Source: Chryseobacterium formosum
GTDB taxonomy: Bacteria > Bacteroidota > Bacteroidia > Flavobacteriales > Weeksellaceae
Direction: 5' to 3'
Assembly (NCBI RefSeq): GCF_026460885.1
Contig: NZ_JAOVZW010000013.1
Coordinates: 124,001-188,000, forward strand
DNA length: 64,000 bases
Below the pieces are notes generated by a model that was not told where the DNA came from, did not search any database, and saw only the letters and a program-made list of their open reading frames with translations. A program made the translations under genes and the position numbers. This document shows, one piece after another, positions 1 through 7,035 of the stretch (position 1 is the stretch's first letter; the number at the start of each line of letters is the position of its first letter).

Positions 1-1
1 T

Positions 2-829
2 TACGAATATCCGCCGATTGTTGCGGTTCAGGAATTATTAAATGAAATTAGACCCGAAAATATCAAAGGAAGTTTAATTATTATTCCGATTGCTAATGTG
101 GAATCTTTTCAAAAAAGAACGCCTTTCATCAATCCATTGGATGGCAAAAATTTAAACACCGCTTTTCCGGGTTCGTCAAACGGAACTCCAACTGACCAGA
201 TTGCCCATTTAATCACAAAAGAAATTATTCCTAATTCAACCATATTTTTAGATATTCATGGCGGTGATGCTAGTGAAGATTTGCTGCCATTTGTCTGTTA
301 TTACAACAGAAAAGATATCCCTGAAAATACTAAAAAAGCTCACGATTTATCTTTGAAATCAGGAATTCAATATGTTGTTTCTTATTCTTACACTTTAACT
401 CCAACTGAACCCGCAAAATATGCTTTCAAAGAAGCTACCCAGCAGGGAATTACGGCTTTGAGTATTGAAGCCGGAAAGCTGGGAACTGTACAGAAAGATA
501 ATGTTGATTTGATTAAAACTGCAGTTTACAACATGCTTGAAAATTCTGGAAATTCTGTGAAGAGAAAATCAAAAATGGTCAATCAAAAATCAATCGTTCT
601 TTTAAACCAGCAAGATTATATAAGAGTTCCGGAAGATGGAATTTTTTATAGTGAACTGAAAAGCGGAGATAAAGTTAAAAAGAATCAGATTTTAGGCTAT
701 ATTACAGACAAATTTGGAAACAAAAAACACGATATTGTTTCGCAAACCAACGGAATTATTTTGTACAAAGTAGGAACTCCGCCGGTAAATAAAGGCGAAA
801 CTCTTTTTTGTATCGGATATAATGAATAA
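2..829 (+). CDS. Succinylglutamate desuccinylase/aspartoacylase-family metallohydrolase, 5' end outside the window
   Basis: Open reading continues to the left edge in this frame, so the start lies upstream; the GTG at 98 is internal. 275 residues are visible. The AstE/AspA family (zinc carboxypeptidase-like fold) is supported by a YEYPP stretch at the left edge, where the HxxE zinc-ligand motif would end, an NPLDGKNLNTAFPG substrate loop (about 43-57), a third zinc-ligand His in FLDIHGG (about 86) and the catalytic Glu in LSIEAG (about 156). The C-terminal 80 residues form the small beta domain. The family deacylates N-acyl amino acids or similar amides; the substrate here cannot be told. A secreted NTF2-like gene follows 17 nt downstream and may be co-transcribed. 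Confidence 0.85.
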   Translation, partial: YEYPPIVAVQELLNEIRPENIKGSLIIIPIANVESFQKRTPFINPLDGKNLNTAFPGSSNGTPTDQIAHLITKEIIPNSTIFLDIHGGDASEDLLPFVCYYNRKDIPENTKKAHDLSLKSGIQYVVSYSYTLTPTEPAKYAFKEATQQGITALSIEAGKLGTVQKDNVDLIKTAVYNMLENSGNSVKRKSKMVNQKSIVLLNQQDYIRVPEDGIFYSELKSGDKVKKNQILGYITDKFGNKKHDIVSQTNGIILYKVGTPPVNKGETLFCIGYNE

Positions 830-846
830 AATATAAATCTATTATA

Positions 847-1377
847 ATGAAAAAAACAAAACTATTCTTTGTATTAGCAACCTTTTTATTTGCTTTTTCA
901 AATTTTTCAGCGCAATCTAAAAATGCTAAATTTGAAAAAGAGAAAACTGAAGTCTCAACAATGCTTGATGATTTCAATGTTGCTGCAGCCAACGCAGAAT
1001 TTGAAAAATACTTCAGTTTTTTTGCTGATGAATCTACTTTTATTGGAACAGACGCAACCGAAATCTGGAACAAACAGGAATTTAAAGTTTGGGCAAAACC
1101 TCATTTCGACAAAAAAAAGACATGGAATTTCACATCTGTCAGAAGAAATATCTACTTCAGTAAAGATGGAAAATTGGCTTGGTTTGACGAATTGTTAGAT
1201 ACGCAAATGAAAATCTGTCGTGGTTCAGGAGTTTTAGAAAAAATAAACGGACAATGGAAAGTAAAGCAATATGTTTTATCAATGACAATTCCCAATGATG
1301 TTGTTGATAAAGTAGTTTTAGAAAAATCTGTTTTAGAAGATGTTTTGTTGCAGGAATTAAAGTCTTCTAAAAAATAA
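847..1377 (+). CDS. Secreted SnoaL/NTF2-like domain protein
   Basis: A 176-residue protein with a clear Sec signal peptide (MKKTKLFFVLATFLFAFSNF, cleavage probably after SAQ, about residue 22). The rest fits the NTF2-like SnoaL_3 fold: an alpha-helical start, FFADESTFIGTDATEIW, then strands around KLAWFDELLD and VLEKINGQWKVKQYVLS, the last being the typical final strands of these cone-shaped domains. Such proteins are often annotated as nuclear transport factor 2 family and have no assigned substrate. It starts 17 nt after the upstream metallohydrolase, so an operon is plausible. Family call is by pattern only. Confidence 0.8.
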   Translation: MKKTKLFFVLATFLFAFSNFSAQSKNAKFEKEKTEVSTMLDDFNVAAANAEFEKYFSFFADESTFIGTDATEIWNKQEFKVWAKPHFDKKKTWNFTSVRRNIYFSKDGKLAWFDELLDTQMKICRGSGVLEKINGQWKVKQYVLSMTIPNDVVDKVVLEKSVLEDVLLQELKSSKK

Positions 1378-1411
1378 AATGGCATAAAAAAATAGTAAAA
1401 CCATCAATAGG

Positions 1412-1463
1412 AGCGGACTTTAGTCCGCTTTCTTTATATTGGTAGAAAATTGGCTTTAGCCAA
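1412..1463. repeat. Pair of short perfect palindromes with a shared CTTTAG core
   Basis: Two palindromes lie 20 bp apart in the gap before the pirin gene: AGCGGACT-TT-AGTCCGCT (1412-1429) and TTGGCT-TT-AGCCAA (1450-1463). Both are built around CTTTAG and can fold as hairpins. No T-run follows the first closely enough for a standard terminator. They look like a genome-wide intergenic palindrome family; that is inferred. Confidence 0.6.
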
Positions 1464-1584
1464 AATTTAATTTTAAAAATTCACCAATAAAATTCACTTC
1501 GAAGAAAATTGACGATTCACAATTTGTCATTCACAACAAAAAACTTTCTTATCCTACGTCAACATTTCCGGAATTTGCAAGCTG

Positions 1585-1592
1585 TACATTTG
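1585..1592 (+). promoter_or_regulatory. Candidate -7 element for the pirin gene
   Basis: TACATTTG matches the Bacteroidota -7 consensus TAnnTTTG, 48 nt before the ATG at 1641. No good -33 TTTG lies 19-21 nt upstream, so the call is tentative. Confidence 0.4.
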
Positions 1593-1640
1593 TATCATAA
1601 TTAATAGCAACAATAATTAAGTAACAAAAATAATCACAAT

Positions 1641-2369
1641 ATGAAAACAGTATATCACAAGGCAGATTCAAGAGGTCACGCCGATCATGGTTGGTTAAAT
1701 TCTTACCATACCTTCAGTTTTGCCAATTATCAAAACAGAGAAAGATCCAACTTCGGAGTTTTAAGAGTTTTAAATGACGACACCGTTTCTCAGGGAATGG
1801 GTTTCGGAACACATCCACACAAGAACATGGAAATCATTTCAATTCCTTTAGAGGGAAACTTAGAGCACAAAGATTCTATGGGAACTACTGCGGTAATCAA
1901 AAAAGGAGAAATTCAGGTGATGAGCGCCGGAACCGGAGTAATGCACAGCGAATACAATCAGAATAAAGATGAAGCTGTAAAATTCTTACAGATCTGGGTT
2001 TTCCCGAGAGAAGAAAATGTAGAGCCGAGATACGACCAAAAAAGCATCAAAGACGGAGAAAAAATTAACGGTTTTCAACAGATTTTATCTCCAAATAAAA
2101 ATGACGACGGCGTTTGGATTCACCAGGACGCGTGGTTTAATTTAGCTAATTTCAAACAAGGAAACGGTAAAAACTATACCATTAACAAAAAAGGAAATGG
2201 CGTTTACGCATTTGTTTTAAAAGGAAGTGCAAAAGTGGGCGACAGAATCTTAAATGAAAGAGACGGATTAGGAATTTGGGATACCCAAAGCTTTAATATT
2301 GAAGCAACAGAAGACACCGAAATTCTTTTAATGGAAGTTCCAATGGAATTACCTTCTTATTTAAAATAA
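1641..2369 (+). CDS. Pirin family protein
   Basis: 242 residues with two cupin domains. The first carries the pirin metal site: H58 and H60 in GTHPHKN, H102 and E104 in MHSEYNQ, plus the typical N-terminal RGHADHGWLNSYHTFSF. Length and motifs resemble the YhhW group, some of which have quercetin 2,3-dioxygenase activity in vitro; the physiological role is unsettled. Cytosolic, with no signal peptide. It stands apart from its neighbours, with repeats on both sides. Confidence 0.92.
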   Translation: MKTVYHKADSRGHADHGWLNSYHTFSFANYQNRERSNFGVLRVLNDDTVSQGMGFGTHPHKNMEIISIPLEGNLEHKDSMGTTAVIKKGEIQVMSAGTGVMHSEYNQNKDEAVKFLQIWVFPREENVEPRYDQKSIKDGEKINGFQQILSPNKNDDGVWIHQDAWFNLANFKQGNGKNYTINKKGNGVYAFVLKGSAKVGDRILNERDGLGIWDTQSFNIEATEDTEILLMEVPMELPSYLK

Positions 2370-2398
2370 TTAGAATATTTTTGCCGGATAAAAATTCT

Positions 2399-2450
2399 CC
2401 TCCAGTGGAGGGGTGGCGAAAATTTCAAAGAAATTTTTGACGGGGTGGTT
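2399..2450. repeat. Composite double-hairpin intergenic repeat
   Basis: A CCTCC/GGAGG hairpin (2399-2411) is followed by GGGGTGGC, a perfect 8-bp stem AAAATTTC/GAAATTTT (2419-2437) and GACGGGGTGG. The mirrored GGGGTGG motifs flanking the second hairpin give it the look of a dispersed intergenic element. Only one copy is in this window. Confidence 0.5.
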
Positions 2451-2509
2451 TAAATGCCACTTAAACAATCATAATAATACATTAAAATCAGACAAATTTA
2501 AATTATACA

Positions 2510-3061
2510 ATGAAAATTTTAGCTATAGCCGGAAGCAATTCCGATGTATCAATCAACAAACAATTAGTTTCTTACGCAGCTTCACTTTTTGAAAATGCAG
2601 AAATAGAAATCGTAGATATGAACGACTTCGAAATGCCCATCTACAAACATCAACTCGAAACAGAAAGCGGAGTTCCGCAACAAGCTGTAGATTTTGCTTC
2701 AAAAATAGATGCATCAGATTTGCTTTTAGTTTCTTTATCAGAGCACAACGGAACGTACTCAACAGCATTCAAAAACGTATTCGACTGGACGTCAAGAATC
2801 AAAGGCAGAAAAGTATGGAACGATATTCCCATGTTTTTAATGGCAACAGCAACAGGACCAAGAGGTGGTTTAGGAGTTTTAGAAGCGGCATCTAAAAGGT
2901 TTCCTTTACACGCAGGAAATGTGGTTGATACATTTACATTGCCACATTTTAACGATAACTTTGATAAAGAAAATCAAAATATTTCTAATACGGAGAAAGA
3001 CAGTGAGTTAAAAGAAAAAATAGCAAAGATTTCTGCTGTTGAAATAATCTTAGAAAAATAG
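2510..3061 (+). CDS. NADPH-dependent FMN reductase family protein
   Basis: 183 residues with a flavodoxin-like fold. The FMN phosphate loop is the N-terminal AGSNSDVSINKQL (7-19); the second flavin loop is SLSEHNGTYSTAFKNVFDW, the SxEYNGS-P-like motif of this family. Reduces FMN or quinones with NAD(P)H. Shorter and simpler than azoreductases; the exact acceptor cannot be predicted. Cytosolic, probably single-gene transcription, since a promoter and leader for purM start right after its stop. Confidence 0.9.
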   Translation: MKILAIAGSNSDVSINKQLVSYAASLFENAEIEIVDMNDFEMPIYKHQLETESGVPQQAVDFASKIDASDLLLVSLSEHNGTYSTAFKNVFDWTSRIKGRKVWNDIPMFLMATATGPRGGLGVLEAASKRFPLHAGNVVDTFTLPHFNDNFDKENQNISNTEKDSELKEKIAKISAVEIILEK

Positions 3062-3063
3062 CA

Positions 3064-3094
3064 TTTGAATATTAACATAAAATTAATATCTTTG
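3064..3094 (+). promoter_or_regulatory. Promoter upstream of the purM leader
   Basis: TTTG (3064-3067), 19-bp spacer, TATCTTTG (3087-3094): an exact match to the Bacteroidota TTTG-N19-21-TAnnTTTG arrangement. Transcription should begin near 3099, placing a short reading frame and a terminator-like hairpin in the transcribed leader before purM. Confidence 0.75.
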
Positions 3095-3109
3095 CAAAAA
3101 GAAAAAGTA

Positions 3110-3184
3110 ATGAAAATTCAGACCACTTTTAAAGAATGTTTTTCCAAAAAAGGGAATGTTGTGGACTCTGAAATTCTGAGATAA
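3110..3184 (+). CDS. Candidate 24-residue leader peptide upstream of purM
   Basis: ATG at 3110, stop TAA at 3182-3184; translation begins MKIQTTFKECFSKKG. It starts about 11 nt after the predicted transcription start and its stop lies 7 nt before a strong terminator-like hairpin, the geometry expected of a translated attenuator. There is no run of one amino acid. No homologue is recognised, and it could be a chance short frame in a structured leader. Confidence 0.4.
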   Translation: MKIQTTFKECFSKKGNVVDSEILR

Positions 3185-3191
3185 AATAACG

Positions 3192-3223
3192 GCCGATAAT
3201 CTACCAAGATTGTCGGCTTTTTT
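3192..3223 (+). terminator. Terminator-like hairpin in the purM leader (candidate attenuator)
   Basis: An 11-bp stem GCCGATAATCT / AGATTGTCGGC (one T-G wobble), loop ACCA, then six T. It sits between a consensus promoter and the purM start at 3329, with no convincing second promoter in between, so purM expression probably needs read-through. Confidence 0.65.
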
Positions 3224-3328
3224 GTTTTCAAAATTTGTACTTAATAAAATAGAAATAATATGTCCCATTTTAGCACAAAACGATTCATTTGTTAGATTGT
3301 TAAACTGATACACTGTTACATTAAAAAT

Positions 3329-4321
3329 ATGAGCAACACATACAAATCTGCAGGAGTAGACAAAGAAGAAGGTTACAAAACCGTTGATAAAATCAAAAAA
3401 GCGGTGGGCGAAACGCACAATTCCAATGTATTGAATCATTTGGGAAGCTTCGGTGCTTTTTACGAAATCGGAGGGTACAAAAATCCGGTTTTGGTTTCAG
3501 GAACTGATGGTGTTGGAACGAAGCTAAAGGTTGCTTTAGATTCAAAAAGATACGATTCTATAGGTGTAGACTGTTTCGCAATGTGTGCAAACGACATACT
3601 TTGTCACGGTGCAAAACCATTGTTTTTCCTTGATTATTTGGCATGTGGAAAATTAGATTCTGAAATCGCTGCAGAAATCGTTTTAGGAATGGTTAAAGCT
3701 TGTAAAGATAATAACTGTGCATTGATTGGTGGTGAAACTGCCGAAATGCCGGGAATGTATCAACCTGGAGATTACGATGTTGCAGGATTCTGTGTAGGAA
3801 TTGTTGAAAAAGATCAGATTATTGACGGTTCAAAAATCAAAACCGGAGATAAAATCATCGCTTTACCAAGTTCAGGTTTCCACTCAAATGGATTCTCTTT
3901 GGTAAGAAAAATATTCCCGAATTTCGAAGAAGAATTTGAAGGAAAACCTTTGTACGAAACACTTTTGGTTCCTACAAGATTATATTTCAAAGATATTCAC
4001 AGTGTAATCGAAGAAGTTGAAGTTTCAGGAATTGCTCACATTACAGGTGGCGGTTTGTACGAAAATATCCCAAGAATTATTGGTGACGGATTGTGTGCTT
4101 CAATCGATGCCTCAAAAATTCAGATTCCTAGCGTAATGTTGGAGTTGGAAAAAAGAGGAAACATTGCTCGTGAAGAAATGTTCGGAACCTTCAATATGGG
4201 TGTTGGAATGATCGTAGTTGTTGATCCTGAACACGCTGAAAAAGTGCTTCACCTTTTAGATGATGCTTACGAAATCGGAGAAATCACAGAAGGAGCTGAA
4301 AAGATTGATTTGAAATTTTAG
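3329..4321 (+). CDS. purM: Phosphoribosylformylglycinamidine cyclo-ligase (AIR synthase)
   Basis: 330 residues, normal length for PurM. Catalyses ATP-dependent closure of FGAM to AIR, step 5 of purine synthesis. Visible family marks: SGTDGVGTKLK (about 58-68), CANDILCHGAKPLFFLDYLA, GGETAEMPGMY and the C-terminal FGTFNMGVGM loop. First gene of a purM-purN-purH-purD-guaA block on one strand. Its 5' leader holds a consensus promoter, a short frame and a terminator-like hairpin, suggesting attenuation. Confidence 0.97.
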   Translation: MSNTYKSAGVDKEEGYKTVDKIKKAVGETHNSNVLNHLGSFGAFYEIGGYKNPVLVSGTDGVGTKLKVALDSKRYDSIGVDCFAMCANDILCHGAKPLFFLDYLACGKLDSEIAAEIVLGMVKACKDNNCALIGGETAEMPGMYQPGDYDVAGFCVGIVEKDQIIDGSKIKTGDKIIALPSSGFHSNGFSLVRKIFPNFEEEFEGKPLYETLLVPTRLYFKDIHSVIEEVEVSGIAHITGGGLYENIPRIIGDGLCASIDASKIQIPSVMLELEKRGNIAREEMFGTFNMGVGMIVVVDPEHAEKVLHLLDDAYEIGEITEGAEKIDLKF

Positions 4322-4322
4322 G

Positions 4323-4437
4323 AGCTTAATCCCGCTTTCCGCTGTATCTTTTTTGTCATTGCGAACAAGCTGAAGCAATCCGTTGAATTTTTCCGCAATC
4401 GCAATAACAAAAAAGGATGCCGCTTCAATCAGGGCTA
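4323..4437. repeat. 115-bp MITE-like imperfect palindrome, copy 1
   Basis: Equal in length and about 90% identical (12 mismatches by eye) to 8312-8426. The two halves are imperfect inverted repeats: the left carries CTTTTTTGTCATTGCGA, the right its reverse-complement-like TCGCAATAACAAAAAAGG. No transposase gene lies inside. It sits directly after the purM stop. Confidence 0.8.
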
Positions 4438-4452
4438 GTTAATAACAGTCAA

Positions 4453-4483
4453 AGCCTTGTCAAGGTTTTAAACCTTGTAGGCT
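4453..4483. repeat. Nested palindrome upstream of purN
   Basis: CAAGGTTT-T-AAACCTTG (4461-4477) lies inside an outer AGCC/GGCT pair (4453-4456, 4480-4483). It ends 12 nt before the purN ATG at 4496, so the hairpin could mask translation initiation. More likely it belongs to a dispersed palindrome family. Confidence 0.5.
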
Positions 4484-4495
4484 CACAAAATAAAA

Positions 4496-5059
4496 ATGAA
4501 AAACTTAGTTATACTCGTTTCAGGTTCAGGAACCAATCTTCAGAGAATTATTGATACTATTGATAATGGAGAAATCCAAAATGCAAAAGTATCTTTAGTA
4601 GTTGCCGACAGAGAATGTTACGGACTCGAAAGAGCAAAAAACCACAACATAGAAACTGCATTAGTTCCGAGAGGAAAAAGCTTCAGCAGCGAATTAGGTA
4701 AAATCATTCCGGAAAATACAGACTTAATTGTATTGGCAGGATTTTTATCCATTCTCAAACCTGAGTTTGTCGAAAGTTGGGCAGGAAACATTATCAATAT
4801 TCATCCGGCCTTACTTCCAAAATACGGCGGAAAAGGAATGTGGGGACATCACGTTCACAACGCAGTCATTGAAGCCAATGAAAAAGAAAGTGGAGCAACC
4901 GTTCATTTCGTAACCGTGGGAATCGACGAAGGAGAAGCAATCCTCCAAAAATCATTCGAAGTCACAGAAAACGACACTCCAGAAACGTTAGCAGAAAAAG
5001 TTCATAAAATTGAATATGAAATTTTCCCTATAGCAATTAATAAGGTTTTAGGTAACTAA
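4496..5059 (+). CDS. purN: Phosphoribosylglycinamide formyltransferase
   Basis: 187 residues. Transfers formyl from 10-formyl-THF to GAR, step 3 of purine synthesis. The phosphate loop SGSGTNLQ (9-16) and catalytic triad N101 and H103 (in NIHPALLPKYGG) and D144 (in VGIDEGEAI) are all present, matching the well-known N106/H108/D144 set of E. coli PurN. Transcribed with or after purM; the gap to purM is filled by repeats rather than a recognisable promoter. Confidence 0.97.
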   Translation: MKNLVILVSGSGTNLQRIIDTIDNGEIQNAKVSLVVADRECYGLERAKNHNIETALVPRGKSFSSELGKIIPENTDLIVLAGFLSILKPEFVESWAGNIINIHPALLPKYGGKGMWGHHVHNAVIEANEKESGATVHFVTVGIDEGEAILQKSFEVTENDTPETLAEKVHKIEYEIFPIAINKVLGN

Positions 5060-5070
5060 TATCCATCCAG

Positions 5071-5185
5071 TTTGTCATTCCGTAGGAACCTAAGCACAGT
5101 TGAGATGCTTTCAGCATGACAAACATAACGGAAAAATAAAACAGTTATTACTAGAGATGTCATGCTGAGCTTGTCGAAGCATCTC
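5071..5185. repeat. Inverted-repeat intergenic element (GTCATGCTGAG family)
   Basis: TTTGTCAT (5071-5078) pairs with ATGACAAA (5116-5123). The arm GAGATGC...GCATGACA (5102-5121) is inverted relative to TGTCATGCTGAGCTTGTCGAAGCATCTC, split here as TGTCATGCTGAG (from 5158) and CGAAGCATCTC (to 5185), which has about 8 extra bases in its middle. The GTCATGCTGAGCTTGTCGAA type of intergenic repeat is seen in many bacterial genomes. Non-coding in all frames. Confidence 0.65.
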
Positions 5186-5396
5186 TTAATAAAATATAAA
5201 GACACACTTAGATTGATTAAAAAATATTTCGAAAAGTAAAAAATCTAAGTAAAAGTAAGATCGGAGGTGAAAGAACCGGTCTACAGTTTGAAATAACTGT
5301 AAAAAGTAAAAGTTGAAAAGTCCCGCAAGGGACAAAAGTAAAAATGAGTGAAAATCGCAATTTATTGCGGTTTTTGCTTCAAAAAATGAAAAATTT
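5186..5396 (+). promoter_or_regulatory. Structured non-coding leader upstream of purH
   Basis: Five potential stems follow in order: CTTAGATT/AATCTAAG (5207-5214 with 5242-5249), GATCGG/CCGGTC (5259-5264 with 5276-5281, one wobble), ACAGTT/AACTGT (5283-5288 with 5295-5300), GTCCC-GCAA-GGGAC (5320-5333) and ATCGCAA/TTGCGGT (5354-5371). AAAGTAAA-like linkers recur between them. It matches no riboswitch consensus I know. Whether it is regulatory or repeat-derived cannot be decided from one copy. Confidence 0.4.
5354..5375 (+). terminator. Terminator-like hairpin just before purH
   Basis: A 7-bp stem ATCGCAA/TTGCGGT, loop TTTA, then five T. It ends 21 nt before the purH ATG, too close to serve only as the purN terminator unless a promoter lies between; attenuation of purH is an alternative. 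Confidence 0.5.
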
Positions 5397-6911
5397 ATGA
5401 GCAAGAGAGTTTTGATCAGTGTTTCTGACAAAAGCGGATTAACAGAGTTCGCACAGTTTTTAGAATCCCAAAATTATGAATTGATTTCTACGGGAGGGAC
5501 ATTCAAACATTTGAAAGACGCTGGTTTAAATCCAATCCAAATCGATGAAGTAACCGATTTCCCTGAAATGTTAGACGGTAGAGTAAAAACTCTTCACCCG
5601 AAAGTTCACGGTGGTTTATTGGCAGTTCGTTCAAACGAAGAGCACATGAAAACCGTTCAGGAGCACAATATTGGTTTGATCGATATGGTTATCGTAAATC
5701 TTTACCCATTTTTTGAAAATGTAAATAAAGATATTCCTCTTCACGAAAAGGTAGAGTTTATTGATATTGGTGGACCTTCAATGCTTCGTTCAGCTGCTAA
5801 AAACTTCGATTCTGTAACAGTAATTACTGACGTAGAAGATTACGAAAAAGTAAAAATTGAAATGGAAGAAAATGGTGACACTATTATTGAAACTCGTAAA
5901 AGATTAGCCGGAAAAGTATTTAATCTAACTTCAGCTTACGATGCGGCAATCTCAAGAATGCTTTTAGATGAAGAATATCCAACGTATTTAAGTGCTTCTT
6001 ACAAAAAAGTTGCTGACTTAAGATATGGTGAAAACCCACATCAAACTGCAGCGTACTACGCTTCAACTTTCGAAAATGGAGCAATGAAAGATTTCGAACA
6101 ATTGGGAGGTAAAGAATTGTCGTTCAATAACCTTCGTGATATGGATCTTTGTTGGAAAGTGGTTACTGAATTCAAAGACGAAATGGCTTGTTGTGCTGTA
6201 AAGCATTCTACACCTTGCGGAGTAGCGATCGGAACATCAGCTTTAGAAACATATACAAAAACTTTTGAGTGTGATCCTGTTTCAATTTTTGGCGGAATTG
6301 TTGCAATGAACTACAAAATCGATGCAGCAACAGCGGAAGAATTAAACAAAACATTCCTTGAAATCGTAATGGCTTCTGATTTTGATGAAGAAGCTTTAGA
6401 AGTTTTAAGAAAAAAGAAAAATTTAAGAATTATAAAAATCGTTAATCCTGTTTCAGACAAGCAAACTTGGGTAAAAGTTGATGGTGGAATCTTGGTTCAG
6501 GATAACGACAGTATTTTCTCAGACGATATTAAAGTGGTTACTGAAACTCAACCGACCGAAGAGCAGAAAAAAGCTTTATTATTCTCTCAGAGAGTGGTAA
6601 AATACGTAAAATCAAACGCAATCGTTGTTTCAAATGGAATTCAGGCTTTCGGAATCGGAGGCGGACAAGTGAACAGAATCTGGGCAACTCAACAGGCAAT
6701 TGAAAGAGCAAAAGAGAAATTCACAGGAGAATTAGTTTTAGCTTCTGATGCATTTTTTCCTTTCCGTGATGTGGTAGATTTCTGCGCTCAAGAGGGTATT
6801 ACGGCAATTATTCAGCCGGGCGGAAGTGTAAAAGACCAAGACAGCATCGAAGCAGCAAATGAGCACAAAATTCCGATGATGTTTACAGGTATTAGACATT
6901 TTTTCCATTAG
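5397..6911 (+). CDS. purH: Bifunctional AICAR formyltransferase / IMP cyclohydrolase
   Basis: 504 residues, usual length. The N-terminal MGS-like IMP cyclohydrolase domain (about 1-150) shows [18 protein letters not shown], and [19 protein letters not shown]. The C-terminal AICAR transformylase (about 200-504) shows [25 protein letters not shown] with the conserved Lys-His, SDAFFPFRD and IQPGGSVKD. Performs the last two steps to IMP. The start is ATG 5397; a five-codon frame (ATG 5386) ends in a TGA overlapping it, possibly a chance coupling. Confidence 0.97.
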   Translation: MSKRVLISVSDKSGLTEFAQFLESQNYELISTGGTFKHLKDAGLNPIQIDEVTDFPEMLDGRVKTLHPKVHGGLLAVRSNEEHMKTVQEHNIGLIDMVIVNLYPFFENVNKDIPLHEKVEFIDIGGPSMLRSAAKNFDSVTVITDVEDYEKVKIEMEENGDTIIETRKRLAGKVFNLTSAYDAAISRMLLDEEYPTYLSASYKKVADLRYGENPHQTAAYYASTFENGAMKDFEQLGGKELSFNNLRDMDLCWKVVTEFKDEMACCAVKHSTPCGVAIGTSALETYTKTFECDPVSIFGGIVAMNYKIDAATAEELNKTFLEIVMASDFDEEALEVLRKKKNLRIIKIVNPVSDKQTWVKVDGGILVQDNDSIFSDDIKVVTETQPTEEQKKALLFSQRVVKYVKSNAIVVSNGIQAFGIGGGQVNRIWATQQAIERAKEKFTGELVLASDAFFPFRDVVDFCAQEGITAIIQPGGSVKDQDSIEAANEHKIPMMFTGIRHFFH

Positions 6912-6925
6912 AATAAAATTAAATA

Positions 6926-6990
6926 ATTAAGAAATTAAGAGATTTGGAAATTAGTAATCTCATAATTCCTAAATCTCTTAATTTCTTAAT
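6926..6990. repeat. Long perfect inverted repeat between purH and purD
   Basis: ATTAAGAAATTAAGAGATTT (6926-6945) is exactly complementary to 6971-6990, giving a 20-bp perfect stem with a 25-nt loop that extends further with one bulge. It is AT-only at the ends and has no clean T-run, so it is not a typical terminator. It lies just upstream of the purD -7 element and may be a mobile palindrome. Confidence 0.75.
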
Positions 6991-7000
6991 CTGAAAATTA

Positions 7001-7008
7001 TATATTTG
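7001..7008 (+). promoter_or_regulatory. Candidate -7 element for purD
   Basis: TATATTTG matches TAnnTTTG, 27 nt before the purD ATG. The region where a -33 TTTG should lie falls inside the right arm of the 20-bp inverted repeat, so hairpin extrusion or a bound protein there could affect this promoter. Confidence 0.5.
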
Positions 7009-7035
7009 TAAAATAGACTAGATAATAAAAAAAGC

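Noticed and set aside
5186..5396. ZTP-type or other known purine riboswitch before purH
   Set aside because: The conserved core motifs of the ZTP (pfl), PRPP and purine riboswitches were not seen; kept only as an unclassified structured leader.
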